In this document: positions 1 through 6,424 of the stretch, piece after piece
Layout of the letters: each line of letters opens with the position of its first letter
Numbering within the stretch: the first letter of the stretch is position 1
NCBI GenBank assembly: GCA_038211505.1
Contig: JBBQVO010000079.1
Span: forward strand, 1 to 14,411
From: JBBQVO01 sp038211505
GTDB lineage: Bacteria > Chloroflexota > Dehalococcoidia > DSTF01 > JACRBR01
DNA length: 14,411 bases
Direction of reading: 5' to 3'
Program-made: the position numbers and the translations under genes
Notes under the pieces: generated by a model
Told to the model about the DNA's origin: nothing
The model's input: the letters and a program-made list of their open reading frames with translations, nothing else
The model's database searches: none

Positions 1-2
1 CG

Positions 3-584
3 ATCGGCATCGTGCAGCAGGACGTCTTCTTGTTCAGCGCCACCGTCCGCGAGAACATCGCGTACGGCGCCGTGGACGCGACAGACGATCAAGTGGTCGC
101 GGCGGCGAAGGCGGCCCACATCCACGACTTCATCGAAACGCTGCCGGACGGCTACAACACCTGGGTCGGCGAGCGCGGCATCACGCTCTCTGGCGGCCAG
201 AAGCAACGCATCTCGATCGCCCGCACACTGCTACTCGACCCGAAGATCCTCGTCTTCGACGACTCGACGTCGAGCGTCGATACGGAGACGGAGTACCTGA
301 TCCAGCAAGCGCTGGCGGAGCTGATGAAGGGCCGCACGACGTTCGTCATCGCGCAGCGCCTCCGCACCGTGAAATCGGCCGACCAGATTCTCGTGCTCGC
401 CGGCGGCAAGATCGTCGAGCACGGCCGGCACGAAGATCTGATCAAGGAAGACGGGCTCTATCAGCAGATCTACGATCTGGAGCTGCGCGATCAGGAAGAA
501 GCCTACGACCGCGAGAAGGAACGCCTGTCGCACGTCGGCGAGCCCGAACGCGAAGGCATCGCCGTCGCTGGTGGTGGCAGCTAG
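3..584 (+). CDS. ABC exporter half-transporter, C-terminal part of the nucleotide-binding domain (5' end outside window), degenerate ATP site subunit
   Basis: The reading frame is already open at the window edge (I-G-I-V-Q-Q-D-V-F-L-F-S, the Q-loop region), so this is the 3' end of a longer gene. The GTG at 12 is an internal valine, not a start. The frame shows a perfect signature LSGGQKQR (186-209), Walker B ILVFDDSTSSVD and the D-loop. Two catalytic positions are non-canonical. The Walker B glutamate is Asp (DD at 258-263), and the switch histidine is Gln (IAQRL, CAG at 354-356). In type IV heterodimeric exporters such as TM287/288 or BmrC/D, this pair of changes marks the subunit giving Walker A/B to the degenerate site. 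The downstream ABC gene, 157 bases away on the same strand, has the complementary pattern, so the two are probably partners. The C-terminal tail is charged (Glu/Arg-rich), then glycine-rich. Substrate cannot be told. Confidence 0.93.
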   Translation: MGIVQQDVFLFSATVRENIAYGAVDATDDQVVAAAKAAHIHDFIETLPDGYNTWVGERGITLSGGQKQRISIARTLLLDPKILVFDDSTSSVDTETEYLIQQALAELMKGRTTFVIAQRLRTVKSADQILVLAGGKIVEHGRHEDLIKEDGLYQQIYDLELRDQEEAYDREKERLSHVGEPEREGIAVAGGGS

Positions 585-685
585 TCGCGCAATGCGGCAG
601 GCAATCAGACATCGTAGGGGCGCTGCTCGCCGCGCCCTCGCAGGACGCGAGCGATGGAACACAACCCGCACGAGTTTCGTGCGTT

Positions 686-733
686 CCCCTCTCCACTGGT
701 TGGAGAGGGGTGGCCCGAAGGGTCGGGGTGAGG
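686..733 (-). repeat. Palindromic interspersed repeat, family A (copy 1)
   Basis: A perfect 10-base inverted repeat (CCCCTCTCCA at 686-695, TGGAGAGGGG at 701-710, 5-base loop) is followed by a second small stem GGCCC-GAA-GGGTC (712-724) and then GGGGTGAGG. Read on the minus strand it has the same architecture as the copies at 8952-9176 and 11641-11697: CCTCACCCC, GGCC-TTC-GGCC, CCCCTCTCCA, GGAGAGGGG. It nearly fills the second half of the gap between the two ABC genes. Upstream, 613-651 holds another imperfect GC-rich hairpin (TAGGGGCG...CGCCCT, then CTCGC/GCGAG) that I cannot assign to a family. Confidence 0.8.
727..733 (+). promoter_or_regulatory. Ribosome-binding site of the second ABC gene, provided by the repeat
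   Basis: GGTGAGG lies 8 bases before the ATG at 742 and is the only purine-rich SD-like stretch there. It is also the conserved end (CCTCACC on the other strand) of the family A repeat, so the repeat appears to supply the SD. The match to the anti-SD is moderate. Confidence 0.5.
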
Positions 734-741
734 ACTAAGCA

Positions 742-2706
742 ATGTTTTTCGGAGGAGCCGGCTCAGTCGGCGGTTGGAGCGGTGGCGGTGGTGGTGGCGG
801 CCAGTGGGGCGGCGGCAACAACAACAACCTGCGCCCCAACTCGCTGAAGCGCAGCACTGACGGCTGGGATGACGACGAGCTCGGCTCCGTCTACAACCAC
901 CGCGTCGTCGTGCGCCTCTCGAAGTTCGTCGCGCCGTACCGCTTCCGGTTGTTTATGGCGCTGATCGGGACGTTGGGCTACGCCGCGTCGACGCGCGTGG
1001 CTCCGATCGCGATCGCGGGCCTGATCCGCTCGGCGATCAACAAGGATGCCAGCGCGCTCAATCATTGGGGCATCGCCTATCTCGTCCTGGCGGGGCTTGC
1101 CGCGGCGTTTTTCTTTCTGCAGCTCACGACGACCGGCTGGATCGGGCACCGCTTGCTGCTCGGTCTTCGGCGCGACATGTTCGCCCACTTGCAGAAGCTG
1201 TCGTTGAACTTCTACGACAACAACGAAGTCGGGCGCGTGATGTCGCGCGTCACCAGCGACGTGACATCGCTGCAAGACCTGATGACGAGCGGGTTCCTGA
1301 CGATCGTCGGCGACATCGCCGGTATCTTCATCTCCGTCGGCATCCTGATGTACTTCGATGTGCGTCTGACGCTAGTCACGCTGACAGTCGTGCCGCTGCT
1401 GGTCGGGACGATGTGGGTCTGGCAGAGCTACTCGCGACAGGCGTTCATCGGCGTCCGCCAGGCGATCGCCATCGTCAACGCGAACTTACAGGAGAACGTC
1501 TCCGGTGTGCGCGTCATCCAGAGCCTCTCACGCGAGGACGAGAACGCGAAGCGCTTTGACGACATCAACCAGCACAATCTGCGCGCGAACGTCTATGCCG
1601 GCCGACTCACCGCCGTCGTCACGCCGGCCGTCGAAGTAATCGTCGCTCTGGGAATGTCGCTTGTGATCGCCTACGGCGGCTATCGCGTGCTGCACGGCCA
1701 ATTCCAGGTGTCGGCGCTGATCGGATTCACGTTCGCTCTGAACCAACTGTTCGATCCGGTGCGCGATCTCGTCCTGCAATACACCCAGTTGCAGCGCGCC
1801 ATGGCGGGCGGCGAGCGCGTGCTCGAGGTGCTCGATACGAAGCCGGAGTTCGAGGACGCGCCGGACGCGATCGAGATCGATCACATCGACGGACGCGTCG
1901 ACTTCAATCACATGTCGTTCCGCTACGTCGAAGACGTCGCGATCCTTACCGAAATCGATCTGCACGTGAAGCCGGGCGAGACGATCGCGCTCGTCGGCCA
2001 GACGGGCGCGGGGAAGACGACGCTGACGGCGCTGATCTCGCGCTTCTACGACGTCACCGAGGGTTCGATCGAGATCGACGGCCACGACGTGCGCAAGATC
2101 ACGCACGCCAGCCTGTCGAAGCACATGGGGCTCGTCCTGCAGGAGCCGTTCCTCTTCTCAGGCACCGTCATCGACAACATTCGTTACGGCCGCCCGGACG
2201 CATCGCAGGAAGATGTCGAAGAGGCGGCGCGATTGGTCGGCGCCTACGACTTCATCATGCACCTTGATGAAGGGTTCGAGACGTTCCTCAACGAGCGCGG
2301 CGGGAACTTGTCCGTCGGACAGCGGCAGTTGATCAGCTTCGCTCGCGCGATCATCGCACGGCCGAGCATCCTCATCCTCGATGAGGCGACGGCGAACGTC
2401 GACACGCAGACGGAAGTGATCATCCAGCGCGCCTTGAAGACGCTGCTCGAAGGCCGCACGTCGTTCGTCATCGCCCACCGGCTCTCGACGATCCGCAACG
2501 CCGACCGAATCATCGTGCTGGAGCACGGCCGCATCCTCGAGCAGGGCAAGCACGACGACTTGCTTGCCCTCGGCGGCCGCTACGCCAGCCTCTACCGAAT
2601 GACGTACGAGCAGCACTCCCTCAGCAGCAACGGTAGTGCCGCTGCGAACGGCAACGGCAACGGGCAGGCGCCGGACCTTCGCCCCGCCGCGAGCCCCGCG
2701 GGATAA
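742..2706 (+). CDS. ABC exporter half-transporter (TMD-NBD fusion), catalytic-site subunit of a heterodimer
   Basis: This is a complete 654-residue half-transporter. Residues 1-34 are a Gly/Asn-rich low-complexity tail, and about 60-340 form the six-helix type IV exporter membrane domain with the usual coupling-helix text (LSLNFYDNNEVGRVMSRVTSD at about 153-173). Residues 380-620 are the nucleotide-binding domain. Visible motifs are Walker A GQTGAGKT (419-426), Q-loop LQEPFLFSG, signature LSVGQ (523-527, deviating from LSGGQ), Walker B ILILDEAT with the catalytic Glu (543-550) and H-loop IAHRLST (His579). An intact Glu and His with a deviant signature complements the upstream subunit, which has LSGGQ but lacks Glu and His. 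The C-terminus is a Ser/Asn/Gly/Ala-rich tail. The ATG at 742 is chosen because GGTGAGG precedes it. The role is probably multidrug or lipid-like export from the cytoplasmic membrane. Substrate is unknown. Confidence 0.95.
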   Translation: MFFGGAGSVGGWSGGGGGGGQWGGGNNNNLRPNSLKRSTDGWDDDELGSVYNHRVVVRLSKFVAPYRFRLFMALIGTLGYAASTRVAPIAIAGLIRSAINKDASALNHWGIAYLVLAGLAAAFFFLQLTTTGWIGHRLLLGLRRDMFAHLQKLSLNFYDNNEVGRVMSRVTSDVTSLQDLMTSGFLTIVGDIAGIFISVGILMYFDVRLTLVTLTVVPLLVGTMWVWQSYSRQAFIGVRQAIAIVNANLQENVSGVRVIQSLSREDENAKRFDDINQHNLRANVYAGRLTAVVTPAVEVIVALGMSLVIAYGGYRVLHGQFQVSALIGFTFALNQLFDPVRDLVLQYTQLQRAMAGGERVLEVLDTKPEFEDAPDAIEIDHIDGRVDFNHMSFRYVEDVAILTEIDLHVKPGETIALVGQTGAGKTTLTALISRFYDVTEGSIEIDGHDVRKITHASLSKHMGLVLQEPFLFSGTVIDNIRYGRPDASQEDVEEAARLVGAYDFIMHLDEGFETFLNERGGNLSVGQRQLISFARAIIARPSILILDEATANVDTQTEVIIQRALKTLLEGRTSFVIAHRLSTIRNADRIIVLEHGRILEQGKHDDLLALGGRYASLYRMTYEQHSLSSNGSAAANGNGNGQAPDLRPAASPAG

Positions 2707-2730
2707 TACGGGGATTCGGGTGCGTTGATC

Positions 2731-2757
2731 CGCGCGGGCTGGAAAGCCCACGCTACA
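2731..2757 (-). repeat. Short palindromic repeat, family B (copy 1, inverted)
   Basis: CGCGCGGGCTGGAAAGCCCA followed by CGCTACA. It is the reverse complement of the copy at 2821-2849, with a shorter second arm. It lies 25 bases after the ABC stop codon. The stem GGGCT-GGAA-AGCCC can form, but no T-tract follows, so I do not call it a terminator. Confidence 0.75.
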
Positions 2758-2820
2758 TGGGCTGCGATATCGACCTGCGCCTGCATCGAATACGTCGCTC
2801 CAACGCGGGCACGCGTACTC

Positions 2821-2849
2821 TGTAGCGCGGGCTTTCCAGCCCGCGCGGG
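2821..2849 (+). repeat. Short palindromic repeat, family B (copy 2)
   Basis: TGTA, then a perfect 9-base stem GCGCGGGCT-TTCC-AGCCCGCGC, then GGG. It is inverted relative to copy 1 and almost identical to copy 3 at 3693-3720. The 2707-2898 gap between the ABC gene and the SDR holds this inverted pair and nothing else I can name. Confidence 0.8.
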
Positions 2850-2898
2850 TTCCTGCATCATGACGCGGGACGAGCGCCTCCCAGAACTGGAGTGAGTC

Positions 2899-3668
2899 AT
2901 GTTTCGTCTCGACAACAAGATTGCCGCAGTCACCGGCGCCGGATCCGGTATCGGACAGGCGATCGCACGGACGTTCGCCGCGCAGGGCGCGCGCGTGTTC
3001 GCGCTCGATCTTGACGACGCCGCAGCGTCAGCGACCGCTGAGAGCATCCGCGACGCCGGCGGTAAGGCCGACGCGATCGCCTGCGATGTCTCGAACACAC
3101 AGTCGGTGGCGTCGGCGGTCGAGCGTGTCGCGAGCGAGGCGGGACGCATCGATATTCTCGTAAACAACGCCGGCATCGCGCACATCGGCACCGTGGAATC
3201 GACGAGGAGGCCGATCTCGAGCGCGTCTTCGCGGTGAACGTGAAAGGCGTGCATCTCTGCTCGCAGGCGGTCGTGCCGCGGATGGTGGCTCAGGGCGGCG
3301 GCGTGATCCTCAATCTGGCGTCGATCGCGTCGCTGATCGGGCTGACGGATCGCTTCGCCTACTCGATGAGCAAAGGCGCCGTACTGACGATGACGCGATC
3401 GATCGCCGTCGACTACATCAAGCAAGGCATCCGCTGCAACTGCGTTTGTCCGGCGCGTGTGCACACGCCGTTCGTCGACGGCTATCTGCGCGACACGTAC
3501 CCCGGCCGCGAGCAAGAGATGTTTCAGCAGCTCTCCGAGTACCAGCCGATCGGCCGCATGGCGGAGTCGGAGGAGGTCGCCGCGCTGGCGCTCTATCTGT
3601 GCTCCGACGAGGCATCCTTCATCACGGGCCAGGCATTCCCGATCGACGGCGGCGTCCTCGTCTTCTAG
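2899..3668 (+). CDS. Short-chain dehydrogenase/reductase, frameshifted (two overlapping pieces, 2899-3237 and 3234-3668)
   Basis: This is a classical NAD-type SDR of about 256 residues once a one-base loss near 3202-3204 is restored. Piece one holds TGAGSGIG (residues 12-19), Asp37 after the second strand (favouring NAD over NADP) and NNAG (89-92), then runs out of frame after G-T-V-E-S to a TGA at 3235. Frame 3 resumes directly with E-E-A-D-L-E-R-V-F-A-V-N-V-K-G, the normal SDR continuation. It carries Ser142, Tyr155 and Lys159 (YSMSK) and ends PIDGGVLVF. The GTG at 3234 is only the valine of VNVKG. GGAG at 2889-2892 precedes the ATG by 6 bases. The RCN-x-CP segment and the setting beside a fuconate dehydratase suggest 2-keto-3-deoxy-L-fuconate or L-fucose dehydrogenase; this is inference. 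Whether the shift is real or a sequence error is open. Confidence 0.9.
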
Positions 3669-3692
3669 TCGCCGGAGGTGAAAGAGCAACAC

Positions 3693-3720
3693 TGTAGCGC
3701 GGGCTTTTCAGCCCGCGCGG
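3693..3720 (+). repeat. Short palindromic repeat, family B (copy 3)
   Basis: TGTA then the 9-base stem GCGCGGGCT-TTTC-AGCCCGCGC, differing from copy 2 by one loop base. It begins 24 bases after the SDR stop, so the SDR gene is bracketed by copies of the same hairpin. Confidence 0.8.
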
Positions 3721-3787
3721 AGCGGGAGAGGATCATCGAGCGACAGCGTGCAGTCAACCTGCGCATCATCGCGCACAGGCGAACAAC

Positions 3788-4123
3788 ATGAAGCGCTACG
3801 CACAGACGATCGACCTCAAAGACGGTGCCGACAACATCGAGCGCTACGTTGCACATCATCGCGCCGTCTGGCCGGAGGTCGAGCGCGGACTGCGGGCGAT
3901 CGGGATCCAGCGGATGCTGATCTGGCGTCTCGGCAGGCGGCTCTTCATGCTGATGGAGACGATCGACGACTTCGATCCGGAGCGCGATTTCGCGCGCTAT
4001 ACGGCGAGCGATCCGCGCATCGCCGAGTGGCAGGCGCTGATGGAGTCGCTGCAGCAGCCGGTCGCCGGCGCGCGGCCGGGCGAGTGGTGGGCGGCGATGG
4101 AGCTGGTGTACGCGCTGGAATAG
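3788..4123 (+). CDS. L-rhamnose mutarotase family protein (RhaM-like, probable deoxy-sugar mutarotase)
   Basis: A 111-residue protein, the usual size of the RhaM family, which interconverts alpha and beta anomers of L-rhamnose or related 6-deoxy sugars as small cytoplasmic ferredoxin-fold dimers. The family signature is visible as R-Y-V-A-H-H-R-A-V-W-P-E-V (residues 19-31). Tyr20 and His24 have the same four-residue spacing as the Tyr/His pair in the active site of the E. coli enzyme. The pattern continues with LFMLMETIDDFD, a Trp-containing helix (AEWQALM) and a C-terminal aromatic strand (MELVYALE). The start ATG has only a weak AGG about 8 bases upstream. It follows the SDR by 119 bases on the same strand and ends 4 bases from the convergent fuconate dehydratase stop. 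Given that neighbour, L-fucose may be the true substrate; this is inference. Confidence 0.88.
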   Translation: MKRYAQTIDLKDGADNIERYVAHHRAVWPEVERGLRAIGIQRMLIWRLGRRLFMLMETIDDFDPERDFARYTASDPRIAEWQALMESLQQPVAGARPGEWWAAMELVYALE

Positions 4124-4127
4124 CGCA

Positions 4128-5427
4128 TCACGCCCAGGCGCTGCCGCCGGGGAACTCGAACGCATCGAGCGACGCCGGATGCATTTCGATACTAAAGCCT
4201 GGACGCATCGGCGGCATGTAGCGGCCGTTTCGAACCGTCACCGGCTCGAGAAAGTGCTCGTGCAGGTGATCGGCGAACTCGAGCGCGCGGTGATCGAGGC
4301 TGCCGCTGACGCAGATGTAGTCGATCAGCGAGACGTGCTGGCCGTATTCGCAGAGTCCGATGCCGCCGGCGTGCGGGCACACGGGCACGCCGAACTTCGC
4401 TGCCAGCAGCAGCACGGCCATCGCCTCGTTGAGGCCGCCGAGACGGCAGTTGTCGAACTGGCAGAAGTCGATCGCGCCCGCCTGCATCAGCTGCTTGAAG
4501 ATCACGCGGTTCGCCGCATGCTCGCCGGTCGCGACGCCGACGGGCGCGACCGCGCGGCGGATCATCGCGTGGCCGAGGATGTCGTCGGGGCTCGTCGGCT
4601 CTTCGATCCAAAGCAGGTTGAAGCGCGCGATCGCGTTCACCTGCTCGATCGCCTCGCCGACGTCCCACGCCTGGTTGGCGTCGGCCATCAACCAGGCGTC
4701 GGCGCCGATCTCTTCGCGGACCAGCGCGCATCGCCGCACATTCTCGTCGCGATCGCGGCCGACTTTGATCTTGAAGCGCGTCCAGCCGGCGGCCAGCGCC
4801 TCGCGGCATAGCGCGCGCACCCTCTCGTCCGAGTAACCCATCCAGCCGGCGGACGTGATGTACGCGGGATAGCCGTCGCGCAGCATCTCTGCTTCGCGCT
4901 CGCCGCGGGACGGATGCTGGGCGCGCAGGATCGTCAGCGCTTCGTCGCGCGTCAGGGCGTCGGAGAGATAGCGAAAGTCGACGCAGGCGACGAATTGCTC
5001 CGGCGTCATATCGGCGACAAGCTTCCAAACCGGCTTGCGTTCGGTCTTCGCCCAGAGATCCCAGACGTCGTTGACGATCGCCGCTGTCGCGAGATGGATC
5101 GCGCCCTTCTCGGGGCCGATCCAGCGCAACTGGCTCTCGCCGGTGAGCTCTCGCCAGAACGACGCCATGTCGGATGTGATCGATTCCAGAGTACGCCCGA
5201 AAACGATCGGCGCCAGGGCGCGGACGGCGGCGCAGACGACTTCGTTGCCGCGCCCGATCGTGAACGTGAGGCCGTGACCTTCAACTCCGGACGCAGCGTC
5301 GGTGCTGAGCACGACGTACGCGGCGGAGTAGTCGGGGATCGATGTGCATCGCGTCGGAGCCCGCCTGCGAGCGCGACGTCGGGGTGCGGATGTCGCGCAC
5401 CGCGACGTCGGTGATGGTGATCGTCAT
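4128..5427 (-). CDS. fucD: L-fuconate dehydratase (enolase superfamily), one-base frameshift near the N-terminus
   Basis: It dehydrates L-fuconate to 2-keto-3-deoxy-L-fuconate. The uninterrupted frame 4128-5312 encodes 394 residues with superfamily landmarks: RFKIKVG (general-base lysines), MADANQAWD (metal Asp), WIEEPTSPDD (metal Glu), ATGEHAANR (metal Glu) and CPHAGGIGLCEY (His). FucD-typical text includes EGHGLTFTIGRGNE, SQLRWIGPEKG and YPAYITSAGW. The first 38 residues lie in another frame at 5313-5427: MTITITDVAVRDIRTPTSRS, then Q-A-G-S-D-A-M-H-I-D-P. The frames join cleanly (D-P-D-Y-S-A-A-Y-V-V-L-S-T-D-A) if one G of the GGGG at 5334-5337 is removed, giving about 432 residues, the normal size. 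The ATG at 5427 has GAGGAG (5432-5437) 4 bases upstream. The GTG at 5312 has no SD and would lack part of the capping domain. It is probably co-transcribed with the SDR upstream (106-base gap). Confidence 0.92.
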
Positions 5428-5431
5428 GTTG

Positions 5432-5437
5432 CTCCTC
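5432..5437 (-). promoter_or_regulatory. Ribosome-binding site fixing the fuconate dehydratase start
   Basis: GAGGAG on the minus strand, 4 bases before the ATG at 5427. It decides that translation starts at MTITITDVAVRD, upstream of the frameshift, not at the GTG at 5312. Confidence 0.75.
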
Positions 5438-5533
5438 ACGTCGAGGTTACCGTCGCGAGCCGCCACGCTCCCGGCGGTACGTCTGAGCCATCCGCGTGCC
5501 GCAGGTCGTCATCTGGCCAAAATGCCTGAAGCG

Positions 5534-6349
5534 CTAACCCTTGTGTGATCCGAGACGGTCGACGCTGTCCGCGCGCGACGTTAACAGCACGCCGCCATCG
5601 ACTGGGAGGACGACGCCCGTGATGTAGCGCGCTTCGTCCGACACGAGGAAGAGCGACGCGTAGCCGATGTCCCAGCCGCTGCCTTCGACGCCCATCGGCG
5701 ATGCTCTTCGGCGCGCGTCACGAACCTCATCCGGCATGCCGGCGGCGTACACCATCGGCGTGTACACGGGGCCGGGCTCGATGCAGTTGACGCGGATGCC
5801 GTCGCGCGCGTGATCGGCGGCGAGCCCACGTGTGAACGCCTCGACGGCGCCTTTCGACGTCGCGTAGGCGAGCAGCCCGCGCGGCAGTCTCGCGGCGATC
5901 GACGAGATGTTGACGATCGCACCGCTGCCGCCGCCGCTCGCGATCATCGCCGGGATCGCGTGGCGGGCAGCGAGCATCATCGCCGTCACGTTGATGCGCA
6001 TGAGGCGCTCCCACGCCTCGACATCCAGATTGATGACGGTGCCGGTCGTGCCGATGCCGACGTTGTTCTGCAGAATGTCGAGCTTGCCCCAGCGCGACAC
6101 GGCGTCGCCGACCATCGCGCGGCAGTCGTCTTCTTTCGTCACATCGGCAGCGAAGACGGCGCACTCGCCGCCTTCCTTCTCGATCATCGCCGCCGTCGCA
6201 TCCGCGAACTCGCGCTGGCGATCGACGAGCAGCACGCGCGCACCCTCGCGCGCGAACAAGACCGCCGCCGCGCGGCCGTTGCCGATGCCATCGCCGCGCG
6301 ATCCGGCGCCTGTGACGATCGCGACTTTTCCTTCGAGCCTGCCCGCCAC
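5534..6349 (-). CDS. Short-chain dehydrogenase/reductase (SDR), intact
   Basis: A 271-residue classical SDR. The nucleotide-binding loop is the longer TGAGSRGDGIGNG type (13-25), with Asp43 after the second strand pointing to NAD(H). The structural motif is NNVG (95-98) instead of NNAG. The active site is Ser149 (NISS), Tyr162 and Lys166 (YATSK), followed by VNCIEPGPVYTPMVY and the family C-terminal block ITGVVLPVDGG. The GTG start at 6349 is preferred because a strong GAGGAGG (6355-6361) lies 5 bases upstream. It is 106 bases upstream of fuconate dehydratase on the same strand, so a two-gene operon is likely. It could oxidise L-fucose/L-rhamnose to the lactone or act on a later keto acid; the sequence does not decide. 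The gap to lhr upstream is 61 bases, so read-through from lhr is possible. Confidence 0.93.
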   Translation of the reverse strand: MAGRLEGKVAIVTGAGSRGDGIGNGRAAAVLFAREGARVLLVDRQREFADATAAMIEKEGGECAVFAADVTKEDDCRAMVGDAVSRWGKLDILQNNVGIGTTGTVINLDVEAWERLMRINVTAMMLAARHAIPAMIASGGGSGAIVNISSIAARLPRGLLAYATSKGAVEAFTRGLAADHARDGIRVNCIEPGPVYTPMVYAAGMPDEVRDARRRASPMGVEGSGWDIGYASLFLVSDEARYITGVVLPVDGGVLLTSRADSVDRLGSHKG

Positions 6350-6394
6350 GCGATCCTCCTCGCCGATACCGAGGACAATGTAGTCGGGTGCGCG

Positions 6395-6424
6395 TCAGAC
6401 CGCGAGCGTCTCAGACCGCGAGCG
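6395..6424. repeat. Short tandem duplication over the lhr stop codon
   Basis: TCAGACCGCGAGCG occurs at 6395-6408 and again at 6411-6424, a 16-base period. The second copy contains the lhr stop (TCA, TGA on the minus strand) and the last codons (L-A-V). The first copy lies just beyond the gene. Confidence 0.8.

Noticed and set aside
585..741. Small gene between the two ABC subunits
   Set aside because: Only 157 bases, mostly hairpins and a family A repeat; no plausible start plus SD and no conserved-looking peptide.
2821..2849. Rho-independent terminators at the family B hairpins
   Set aside because: The stems are strong, but none of the three copies is followed by a T-tract, and copies occur before as well as after genes.
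3198..3237. Programmed ribosomal frameshift in the SDR
   Set aside because: No slippery heptamer, internal SD or following stem is visible at 3198-3206, and SDR genes are not known for recoding. A missing base is simpler.
2592..3692. 366-codon minus-strand frame across the ABC end and the SDR
   Set aside because: It runs opposite two recognisable plus-strand genes and through the family B hairpins, has no domain-like sequence and is best explained by high GC.
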